64,000 bases of DNA from Apostichopus japonicus (taxonomy: Eukaryota; Echinodermata; Holothuroidea; Aspidochirotida; Stichopodidae). The DNA is taken from positions 8,780,501 through 8,844,500 of the forward strand of contig NC_092571.1 of NCBI RefSeq assembly GCF_037975245.1, read 5' to 3'. The position numbers were made by a program, and so were the translations under genes. Below the pieces are notes generated by a model, which searched no databases, was not told the DNA's origin, and was given only the letters and a program-made list of their open reading frames with translations. Shown piece by piece: positions 12,892-21,806 of the stretch; the stretch's first letter is position 1, and every line of letters starts with the position of its first letter.

Positions 12892-13395
12892 ATTGACCTC
12901 AAAAAAATTGCAACAAAAGGTTTTTTTGCTTTAAGTCGCTCTATAGGTTACTGACATCTCCCAAAATCGGAACCCGGGAAAGGGGTTAATTTTTTTTTTT
13001 TTCCAAAATGGCGGACCCCAAAGGCTTCAATGTACCGAGAACCTTCTTATACTTCAATTTTGGCATATGAACATGATGCCATAGGAACATGATGCCAGAA
13101 TACCAAATAAGCACATTTTCAATGTTATATGACGTATGTGACCCAAAATTAACATATATCAGCCGATTTGGTTGAAATTAACACAATTTTCAAACGAAAC
13201 CAGGCAGATGTAGAAACGACTCGAAGTAGAAACGACATCGAATTACGTCAGCTCATTTTCAAGTAGCTATACCAAGGGCGCAACCACGTAAGGGGGTCCC
13301 AGTCAGATTGTGTTGGAGGCGCTCAATCCCGATAAGTTTTCGTTTCTCTGCCAAAAGTTGAGGTTCCACATGAGGTTTGGGCGTGAGCCTCCAAG
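12892..13395 (+). repeat. Left inverted arm
   Basis: This arm pairs with 14,562-15,097. Compared with the right arm it has lost two short stretches, each between small direct repeats: one between two ATGACGT copies (right-arm segment about 14,835-14,858) and one at TCTCC near 12,960. It has gained two 16-bp-offset slippage duplications: GAACATGATGCCA at 13069-13081 and 13085-13097, and GTAGAAACGAC at 13210-13220 and 13226-13236. A T-run near 12,990-13,002 replaces the right-arm sequence that contains ATGCAAAT. These differences show the arms have been diverging independently for some time. Confidence 0.85.
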
Positions 13396-13503
13396 TCTTT
13401 CTCTTGGCCGCACCAAGCTCTGATTTGATAGTAACACCTCAATGAGTGGAATTTCGTCGTTGACGCAGTCGGAGGTAGCCGTTCTGGAGTAACAAACTTG
13501 TCG
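13372..13503 (-). pseudogene. Antisense fragment of the same CXC/PIN-like family gene, fused to the left arm
   Basis: Read on the minus strand, this segment encodes CYSRTATSDCVNDEIPLIEV followed by LLSNQSLVRP. It is the same stretch that appears on the plus strand at about 14,162-14,290 (CYSRTATPDCVSDEIPLIEV), with a few substitutions. This copy keeps TTA (Leu) where the plus-strand copy has TAA. It is cut off upstream at about 13,503 and joined to the left arm through the string GGAGGCTCACGCCCAAAC (reverse complement at about 13,373-13,390), which both gene and arm contain. It is too short to be functional. The open frame around it (13,303-13,587 on the minus strand) simply runs through the junction. 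Confidence 0.75.
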
Positions 13504-13561
13504 CAGAAGCTGGAGACCTATCCTGGAGTTCGAAGTGACTCCTTCCCCCCCCCCTTCGCTT

Positions 13562-14461
13562 TTTGAAGCAAATGGTGTATTCCGCAAGCCAGATAAAGCA
13601 CTGTTATGCAGATTTCACCCTTAGAAACTATGGCCCTGCAACTGTTGTCCAAGAGACACAATCTACCAAAGACAGCACTCACGGGCAACACAGGCAGCAC
13701 CCACTGGTGAGCGTAACCCCTGGAGCAGTGTTCCGTGGGACAAAGGATGAGTTCTCTCAAGGGGAAGTAACAATAGGCTTCGAGAGAAAGGATGTCATGT
13801 CAGGCAGATGCGGACTGTGACATTGTTCATGCCGCCATTGCAACTTCCGAAACTGGAACAACTACTCTAGTTGGAGAAGACACCGACTTGTTGGTTCTTT
13901 TCTTGTTCTATATGAACCCAGAAAACAAAACTTTGTTCTTCCGGTCTAACGACAAAGTTCGAGTTTATAACATTAATGAGCTCAAACTTCTGCTCTCACT
14001 TGCTGTTCATCCATGCTATTTGGTGTGGGGGAAAAGTTGTTCCAGAAGATTGTCGAGGGGGACAAAGACCTAGTTTCGTGTGCAGTTCGTTTTGAGAGTG
14101 TCGGAGAAACATCTTACACTATTGAACAATATGGAAACAAAGCAATGGCGTTACTCTTTGGTGACAAGTTTTGTTACTCCAGAACGGCTACCCCCGACTG
14201 CGTCAGCGACGAAATTCCACTCATTGAGGTGTAACTATCAAATCAGAGTTTGGTGCGGCCAGGAGAAAGACGGAGGCTCACGCCCAAACCCAAACCCAAA
14301 CTGACGGTTGTACATTGTAACTGTCAAACGGCGTGAACGAGGCGATGTACTTGACGAGGGTATGGATTACCCTGCACAGCAGCATGTGGACCATGCCAAG
14401 TGGATTTCTGTGAGAACCACTGGGACCAGACATTGAATCCGATGATGACGTTGACGTGTAG
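13562..14461 (+). pseudogene. Decayed gene of an uncharacterised invertebrate family: PIN-like acidic core plus C-terminal CXC-type cysteine motif
   Basis: Coding traces run in order but change frame at least three times. FEANGVFRKPDKALL lies at 13,562-13,606. A second frame (13,563-13,820) has STKDSTH at residues 34-40 and KDEF at 61-64. A third (13,792-14,073) has ADADCDIV at 5-12 and GEDTDLLVL at 28-36. A fourth (from 14,013) starts MLFGVGEKLFQKIVEGDKDL and continues to a cysteine cluster at 14,316-14,411, C-x-C-x3-[TGA]-x3-C-x-[TGA]-x6-C-x3-C-x2-C-x4-C. Stops fall at 14,232 (TAA), 14,334 and 14,352 (both TGA). A GATGATGAC acidic tail before TAG at 14,459 suggests the original end, reached by one more frameshift; the current frame would instead stop at 14,490. 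From memory, proteins with STKD.TH, KDEF, DAD and GEDTDLLVL motifs and a Cys-rich tail are multi-copy in invertebrate genomes, with acidic residues placed as in PIN/FEN nucleases. Nuclease activity is inference. A segment seems deleted near 14,000-14,030, where relatives, as I recall, carry a GCDTTSA-like motif. Confidence 0.7.
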
Positions 14462-14546
14462 AATACATAGGTATATGTGCCTGTTGCACTAGGTTAATTA
14501 ATGCTGGTCCTAATGTTTATGTCATTCCTCCACAACATCCATTAGC

Positions 14547-14696
14547 CCAAGGGCACAACCACTTGGAGGCTCACGCCCAAACCTCATGTGGAACCTCAAC
14601 TTCTGGCAGAGAAACGAAAACTTATCGGGGGATTGAGCGCCTCCAACACAATCTGACTGGGACCCCCGTACCTTTTATACGTGGTTGCGCCCTTGG
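14547..14696. repeat. ~150-bp segment bounded by an inverted 16-bp motif
   Basis: CCAAGGGCACAACCAC at 14547-14562 and the reverse complement of CCAAGGGCGCAACCACGT at 14679-14696 face each other. A further forward copy lies at 13272-13289. The motif could mark the ends of a small nested inverted-repeat element or simply a breakpoint reused when the palindrome formed. The interior encodes a continuation of the arm's gene-like sequence (LTPKPHVEPQLLAEKRKL). Confidence 0.5.
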
Positions 14697-15097
14697 TAAA
14701 GCTACTTGAAAATGAGCATCAATTGGTTGCTGACGTAATTCGATGTCGTTTCTAATTCATGAATATGTCAATTTGAAAATTATGTGTTAATTTCAACTTA
14801 ATCGGCATATATATGTTTATTTTGGGTCACATACGTCATCCCTACCCTATGGTGACGTCATATAACATTGAAATGTGCTTATTTGGTATTCTGGCATCAT
14901 GTTCCTAAATTGAAGTATAAGGAGGTTTTGAGTACATTGAAGCCTTTGGGGTCCGCCATTATGGAATTATGCAAATTAACCCCTTTCCCGGGGTCCGATT
15001 TTGGGAGACTTTTTTTCTGGAGATGTCAGTAACCTATAGAGCGACTTAACAAAGCAAAAAAACATTTTGTTGCAATTTTTTGAGGTTATATTGACCC
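14562..15097 (-). repeat. Right inverted arm
   Basis: Reverse complement of the left arm. It is the more complete of the two. It keeps a second ATGACGT-type copy with a perfect TGACGTCA palindrome at 14853-14860, and an ATGCAAAT octamer at 14969-14976. Whether either short motif binds a factor is not testable here. The outer end is near TTGAGGTTATATTGACC (about 15,080-15,096). Confidence 0.85.
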
Positions 15098-15218
15098 GAC
15101 TACATACCAGATTTTGGAGAGATTACAAATAAGAGACGCAAAATAATAGAACAGCAGGTAAAGATTTACTTTTCCACAAATATATTATCACGATCCAAAA
15201 ATTACAAATCAAAAGAAA
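15098..15218. other. AT-rich spacer between the palindromic element and array 2
   Basis: A short, A-rich, apparently single-copy stretch ends in an AAAAGAAAAAAAG-type run that leads into the first array-2 monomer. Nothing else was seen. Confidence 0.6.
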
Positions 15219-15585
15219 AAAAGAAAAGAAAAAAAGCTGGATTGGATTGGCATTAAAGACATGTTGTGGTCCTCCTCGACAATCTCTTTGTCACTGCCAA
15301 CCTTTGTGGTCCTCGGAATCACCACAACCTTTGTTGTTGTTGTTGTTTGTGTTCACCACCAACTTTGGTTGTTGTTGTTGTCGTAGTCCACTTCATGTAA
15401 CACCTATTAACAAGAAAAAAACGAAAGCTCAAATTGGATTGGGCATTAAACAACATTACATAGAACAAACAAACAGTAAAAACAAACAACAAACAAAAAA
15501 CGTAGAACAAACAAACAATAAACAAACAAAGGAGAAACGTAGCATAGAACAAACAAACACGAAAAAACTTCAACGATAAATTGAA
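15219..15585. repeat. Left edge of array 2: diverged first monomer
   Basis: The first monomer is the least typical on this side. ATTGGATTGGCATTAAAGACATG stands where ATTGGATTGGGCATTAAAC is the rule, and the head lacks the GTTGTTGTGTCC segment (TCTCTTTGTCACTGCC). From about 15,410 on it is standard and runs into a typical E-like tail. Reduced similarity at the edge fits the general rule that internal satellite copies are homogenised and edge copies are not. Confidence 0.8.
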
Positions 15586-15920
15586 CAACCTTGTTGTGGT
15601 CTTCCTCGACAACCTATTTGTTGTTGTGTCCACTGCCAACCTTTGTCGTCCTCCACACCACCACAACCTTTGTTGTTGTTGTTGTTTTTGTTGTTGTGTC
15701 CATCACCAACTTTGGTTGTTGTTGTTGTTGTTGTCGTAGTCCACTTCCTGTTACACCTATTAACAAGAAAAAAAGAAAGCTTAAATTGGATTGGGCATTA
15801 AACATGAACTAACATACCAAACAAACAACAAACAAACATATCAAACAAACAAAGAACAAACAATCTAAAAACAAACATGAAAAAACTTCAACGATAAATT
15901 GAACAAACATGGAACAAACA
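15586..15920 (+). repeat. Array 2 monomer type A (reference copy, 335 bp)
   Basis: The head reads TTGTTGTGGTCTTCCTCGAC and ACCTTTGTCGTCCTCCACACC, which distinguishes A from B-E. The core has CCACTTCCTGTTACACC, and in this copy the tail reads AACATGAACTAACATACC. This and the next two copies appear in HORs of 1,535 and 1,532 bp. Confidence 0.85.
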
Positions 15921-16141
15921 CAACCTTGTTGTGGTCGTCCTCGACAACGTCTTTGTTGTTGTGTCCACTGCCAACCTTTGTGGTCCTCGGCATCACCACA
16001 ACCTTTGTTGTTGTTGTTGTTTGTATCCACCACCAACTTTGGTTGTCCACTTCACCTATTAACAAGAAAAAAAAAGAAAGCTCAAATTGGATTGGGCATT
16101 AAACAACATTACATAAAACAAATAAACAACAAACAAACATT
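15921..16141 (+). repeat. Array 2 monomer type B (reference copy, 221 bp, short tail)
   Basis: The diagnostic head is TTGTGGTCGTCCTCGACAACG, and the GT run ends in TTTGTATCCACCACC. The tail is abbreviated (ATAAAACAAATAAACAAC) and joins directly to the middle of the next monomer, so B plus C looks like two monomers after one internal deletion. Confidence 0.85.
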
Positions 16142-16467
16142 GCCAACCTTTGTGGTCCTATGCATCACCACAACCTTTGTTGTTGCTGTTGTTGTTGTTG
16201 TTTGTGTCCACCACCAACTTGGTTGTTGTTGTCGTAGTCCACTTCATGTAACACCTATTAACAAGAAAAAAACGAAAGCTCAAATTGGATTGGGCATTAA
16301 ACAACATTACATAGAACATACATCAAACAAAAAACAAACAAAAATACACTAAAGGAACAACAAAAAAACATATCAAACAAACAAAGAAGAAACATAACAT
16401 AGAACAAAGAAACTAAAAACAAACATGATAAAAACTTCAATATTATTGAACAAACATGGAACAAACA
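16142..16467 (+). repeat. Array 2 monomer type C (reference copy, headless, 326 bp)
   Basis: It starts at GCCAACCTTTGTGGTCC, about 55 bp into the other monomers, and carries the diagnostic CCTATGCATCACC. Its tail is the longest (ACATACATCAAAC, AATACACTAAAGGAAC, AACATGATAAAAACTTC) and is later found grafted onto D heads. Confidence 0.85.
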
Positions 16468-16797
16468 CAACCTTGTTGTGGTCCTCCTCGACAACGTCTT
16501 TGTTGTTGTGTCCACTGCCAACCTTTGTGGTCCTCGGCATCACCACAACCTTTGTTGTTTGTTGTTGTTTGTTGTTGTGTCCACCACCAACTTTTGTTGC
16601 CGTTGTTGTTGTTATTGTCAACTTCGTCTTACACCTATTAACAATAAAAAAAGAAAGCTTAATTGGATTGGGCATAAAACAACATTACATAGAACAAACA
16701 CAGAACAAACAAACAACAAACAAACATATCAAACAGAAGAAACAGAACATTGTAGAACAAACAAACTAAAAACAAACATGAAAAATGATACCAAACA
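16468..16797 (+). repeat. Array 2 monomer type D (reference copy, 330 bp)
   Basis: Diagnostic strings are TTGTGGTCCTCCTCGACAACG, CAACTTTTGTTGCCGTTG and TATTGTCAACTTCGTC, with AACAATAAAAAAAG in place of AACAAGAAAAAAAG. D is the monomer whose copy number changes most along the array (one, two or three per HOR). Confidence 0.85.
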
Positions 16798-17120
16798 CAA
16801 CCTTGTTCTTTGTTGTTTTCTTCACTGCCAACCTTTCTGGTCCTCGGCTCTACCACAACCTTTGTTGTTGTTTTTGTTGTTGTGTCCATCACCAACTTTG
16901 GTTGTTGTTGTTGTTGTCGTAGTCCACTTCCTGTTACACCTATTAACAAGAAAAAAAGAAAGCTTAAATTGGATTGGGCATTAAACAACATTACATAGAA
17001 CAAACAAACAGTAAAAACAAACAACAAACAAAAAACGTAGAACAAACAAACAATAAACAAACAAAGGAGAAACGTAGCATAGAACAAACAAACACGAAAA
17101 AACTTCAACGATAAATTGAA
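16798..17120 (+). repeat. Array 2 monomer type E (reference copy, 323 bp)
   Basis: The diagnostic head is TTGTTCTTTGTTGTTTTCTTC with CTCGGCTCTACCAC. The tail has ACAGTAAAAACAAAC, AAACGTAGAAC and AAGGAGAAACGTAGC. In many HORs E carries a 27-bp head-to-tail duplication of the TGTCCATCACCAACTTTGG segment (for example near 23,520-23,570). Confidence 0.85.
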
Positions 17121-18652
17121 CAACCTTGTTGTGGTCTTCCTCGACAACCTATTTGTTGTTGTGTCCACTGCCAACCTTTGTCGTCCTCCACACCACCACA
17201 ACCTTTGTTGTTGTTGTTGTTTTTGTTGTTGTGTCCATCACCAACTTTGGTTGTTGTTGTTGTTGTTGTCGTAGTCCACTTCCTGTTACACCTATTAACA
17301 AGAAAAAAAGAAAGCTTAAATTGGATTGGGCATTAAACATGAACTAACATACCAAACAAACAACAAACAAACATATCAAACAAACAAAGAACAAACAATC
17401 TAAAAACAAACATGAAAAAACTTCAACGATAAATTGAACAAACATGGAACAAACACAACCTTGTTGTGGTCGTCCTCGACAACGTCTTTGTTGTTGTGTC
17501 CACTGCCAACCTTTGTGGTCCTCGGCATCACCACAACCTTTGTTGTTGTTGTTGTTTGTATCCACCACCAACTTTGGTTGTCATAGTCCACTTCACCTAT
17601 TAACAAGAAAAAAAAAGAAAGCTCAAATTGGATTGGGCATTAAACAACATTACATAAAACAAATAAACAACAAACAAACATTGCCAACCTTTGTGGTCCT
17701 ATGCATCACCACAACCTTTGTTGTTTTTGTTGTTGTTGTTGTTTGTGTCCACCACCAACTTGGTTGTTGTTGTCGTAGTCCACTTCATGTAACACCTATT
17801 AACAAGAAAAAAACGAAAGCTCAAATTGGATTGGGCATTAAACAACATTACATAGAACATACATCAAACAAAAAACAAACAAAAATACACTAAAGGAACA
17901 ACAAAAAAACATATCAAACAAACAAAGAAGAAACATAACATAGAACAAAGAAACTAAAAACAAACATGATAAAAACTTCAATAATAAATTGAACAAACAT
18001 GGAACAAACACAACCTTGTTGTGGTCCTCCTCGACAACGTCTTTGTTGTTGTGTCCACTGCCAACCTTTGTGGTCCTCGGCATCACCACAACCTTTGTTG
18101 TTGTTTGTTGTTGTGTCCACCACCAACTTTTGTTGCCGTTGTTGTTGTTATTGTCAACTTCGTCTTACACCTATTAACAATAAAAAAAGAAAGCTTAATT
18201 GGATTGGGCATAAAACAACATTACATAGAACAAACACAGAACAAACAAACAACAAACAAACATATCAAACAGAGAAGAAACAGAACATTGTAGAACAAAC
18301 AAACTAAAAACAAACATGAAAAATGATACCAAACACAACCTTGTTCTTTGTTGTTTTCTTCACTGCCAACCATTCTGGTCCTCGGCTCTACCACAACCTT
18401 TGTTGTTGTTTTTGTTGTTGTGTCCATAACCAACTTTGGTTGTTGTTGTTGTTGTCGTAGTCCACTTCCTGTTACACCTATTAACAAGAAAAAAAGAAAG
18501 CTTAAATTGGATTGGGCATTAAACAACATTACATAGAACAAACAAACAGTAAAAACAAACAACAAACAAAAAACGTAGAACAAACAAACAATAAACAAAC
18601 AAAGGAGAAACGTAGCATAGAACAAACAAACACGAAAAAACGATAAATTGAA

Positions 18653-21600
18653 CAACCTTGTTGTGGTCTTCCTCGACAACCTATTTGTTGTTGTGTCCAC
18701 TGCCAACCTTTGTCGTCCTCCACACCACCACAACCTTTGTTGTTGTTGTTGTTTTTGTTGTGGTGTCCATCACCAACTTTGGTTGTTGTTGTTGTTGTTG
18801 TCGTAGTCCACTTCCTGTTACACCTATTAACAAGAAAAAAAGAAAGCTTAAATTGGATTGGGCATTAAACAACATTACATAGAATAAACAAACCAAACAA
18901 ACATTGAACTAACATACCAAACAAACAACAAACAAACATATCAAACAAACAAAGAACAAACAATCTAAAAACAAACATGAAAAAACTTCAACGATAAATT
19001 GAACAAACATGGAACAAACACAACCTTGTTGTGGTCGTCCTCGACAACGTCTTTGTTGTTGTGTCCACTGCCAACCTTTGTGGTCCTCGGCATCACCACA
19101 ACCTTTGTTGTTGTTGTTGTTTGTATCCACCACCAACTTCGGTTGTCATAGTCCACTTCATGTAACACCTATTAACAAGAAAAAAAAAGAAAGCTCAAAT
19201 TGGATTGGGCATTAAACAACATTACATAAAACAAATAAACAACAAACAAACATTGCCAACCTTTGTGGTCCTATGCATCACCACAACCTTTGTTGTTTTT
19301 GTTGTTGTTGTTGTTGTTGTTTGTGTCCACCACCAACTTGGTTGTTGTTGTCGTAGTCCACTTCATGTAACACCTATTAACAAGAAAAGAACGAAAGCTC
19401 AAATTGGATTGGGCATTAAACAACATTACATAGAACATACATCAAACAAAAAACAAACAAAAATACACTAAAGGAACAACAAAAAAACATATCAAACAAA
19501 CAAAGAAGAAACATAACATAGAACAAAGAAACTAAAAACAAACATGATAAAAACTTCAATAATAAATTGAACAAACATGGAACAAACACAACCTTGTTGT
19601 GGTCCTCCTCGACAACGTCTTTGTTGTTGTGTCCACTGCCAACCTTTGTGGTCCTCGGCATCACCACAACCTTTGTTGTTGTTTGTTGTTGTGTCCACCA
19701 CCAACTTTTGTTGCCGTTGTTGTTGTTATTGTCAACTTCGTCTTACACCTTTAACAATAAAAAAAGAAAGCTTAATTGGATTGGGCATAAAACAACATTA
19801 CATAGAACAAACACAGAACAAACAAACAACAAACAAACATATCAAACAGAGAAGAAACAGAACATTGTAGAACAAACAAACTAAAAACAAACATGAAAAA
19901 TGATACCAAACACAACCTTGTTCTTTGTTGTTTTCTTCACTGCCAACCTTTCTGGTCCTCGGCTCTACCACAACCTTTGTTGTTGTTTTTGTTGTTGTGT
20001 CCATAACCAACTTTGGTTGTTGTTGTTGTTGTCGTAGTCCACTTCCTGTTACACCTATTAACAAGAAAAAAAGAAAGCTTAAATTGGATTGGGCATTAAA
20101 CAACATTACATAGAACAAACAAACAGTAAAAACAAACAACAAACAAAAAACGTAGAACAAACAAACAATAAACAAACAAAGGAGAAACGTAGCATAGAAC
20201 AAACAAACACGAAAAAACGATAAATTGAACAACCTTGTTGTGGTCTTCCTCGACAACCTGTTTGTTGTTGTGTCCACTGCCAACCTTTGTCGTCCTCCAC
20301 ACCACCACAACCTTTGTTGTTGTTGTTGTTTTTGTTGTTGTGTCCATCACCAACTTTGGTTGTTGTTGTTGTTGTTGTCGTAGTCCACTTCCTGTTACAC
20401 CTATTAACAAGAAAAAAAGAAAGCTTAAATTGGATTGGGCATTAAACAACATTACATAGAATAAACAAACCAAACAAACATTGAACTAACATACCAAACA
20501 AACAACAAACAAACATATCAAACAAACAAAGAACAAACAATCTAAAAACAAACATGAAAAAACTTCAACGATAAATTGAACAAACATGGAACAAACACAA
20601 CCTTGTTGTGGTCGTCCTCGACAACGTCTTTGTTGTTGTGTCCACTGCCAACCTTTGTGGTCCTCGGCATCACCAAAACCTTTGTTGTTGTTGTTGTTTG
20701 TATCCACCACCAACTTCGGTTGTCATAGTCCACTTCATGTAACACCTATTAACAAGAAAAAAAAAGAAAGCTCAAATTGGATTGGGCATTAAACAACATT
20801 ACATAAAACAAATAAACAACAAACAAACATTGCCAACCTTTGTGGTCCTATGCATCACCACAACCTTTGTTGTTTTTGTTGTTGTTGTTGTTGTTGTTTG
20901 TGTCCACCACCAACTTGGTTGTTGTTGTCGTAGTCCACTTCATGTAACACCTATTAACAAGAAAAGAACGAAAGCTCAAATTGGATTGGGCATTAAACAA
21001 CATTACATAGAACATACATCAAACAAAAAACAAACAAAAATACACTAAAGGAACAACAAAAAAACATATCAAACAAACAAAGAAGAAACATAACATAGAA
21101 CAAAGAAACTAAAAACAAACATGATAAAAACTTCAATAATAAATTGAACAAACATGGAACAAACACAACCTTGTTGTGGTCCTCCTCGACAACGTCTTTG
21201 TTGTTGTGTCCACTGCCAACCTTTGTGGTCCTCGGCATCACCACAACCTTTGTTGTTGTTTGTTGTTGTGTCCACCACCAACTTTTGTTGCCGTTGTTGT
21301 TGTTATTGTCAACTTCGTCTTACACCTTTAACAATAAAAAAAGAAAGCTTAATTGGATTGGGCATAAAACAACATTACATAGAACAAACACAGAACAAAC
21401 AAACAACAAACAAACATATCAAACAGAGAAGAAACAGAACATTGTAGAACAAACAAACTAAAAACAAACATGAAAAATGATACCAAACACAACCTTGTTC
21501 TTTGTTGTTTTCTTCACTGCCAACCTTTCTGGTCCTCGGCTCTACCACAACCTTTGTTGTTGTTTTTGTTGTTGTGTCCATAACCAACTTTGGTTGTTGT

Positions 21601-21806
21601 TGTTGTTGTCGTAGTCCACTTCCTGTTACACCTATTAACAAGAAAAAAAGAAAGCTTAAATTGGATTGGGCATTAAACAACATTACATAGAACAAACAAA
21701 CAGTAAAAACAAACAACAAACAAAAAACGTAGAACAAACAAACAATAAACAAACAAAGGAGAAACGTAGCATAGAACAAACAAACACGAAAAAACGATAA
21801 ATTGAA
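18653..21806. repeat. Array 2: two consecutive 1,577-bp HORs
   Basis: Landmarks repeat at exactly 1,577 bp across the interval: 18658, 20235 and 21812; 19009 and 20586; 19205 and 20782; 19798 and 21375. Both copies share the private D change ACACCTTTAACAATAAA (19,745 and 21,323), where other D monomers read ACACCTATTAACAATAAA. This supports a recent whole-HOR duplication. Confidence 0.85.

Larger units (their letters stand above)
12892..15097. mobile_element. Palindromic element: two ~0.5 kb inverted arms around a decayed gene
   Basis: The left arm (12,892-13,395) is the reverse complement of the right arm (14,562-15,097) along almost its whole length, with small indels. Shared landmarks include TATAGGTTACTGACATCTCC, ATGGCGGACCCCAAAGGC, AACATGATGCCAGAATACC, CCAAGGGCGCAACCACGT, and TTGAGGTTCCACATGAGG / GAGGTTCCACATGAGGTTTG on the left with their complements on the right. 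The centre carries a broken gene on the + strand. Long inverted arms around a gene resemble a foldback or long-TIR DNA transposon, but no transposase was recognised and no target-site duplication is evident at the approximate outer ends. An inverted segmental duplication is an equally possible origin. Confidence 0.7.

Noticed and set aside
13004-13020. YY1-like AAAATGGCGGAC motif in both arms, and an ATGCAAAT octamer in the right arm
   Set aside because: Short motifs of this kind occur by chance. There is no promoter or transcript evidence to support a regulatory claim.
12892-15097. LTR retrotransposon
   Set aside because: The long repeats are inverted, not direct, and no reverse transcriptase, protease or primer-binding site was seen.
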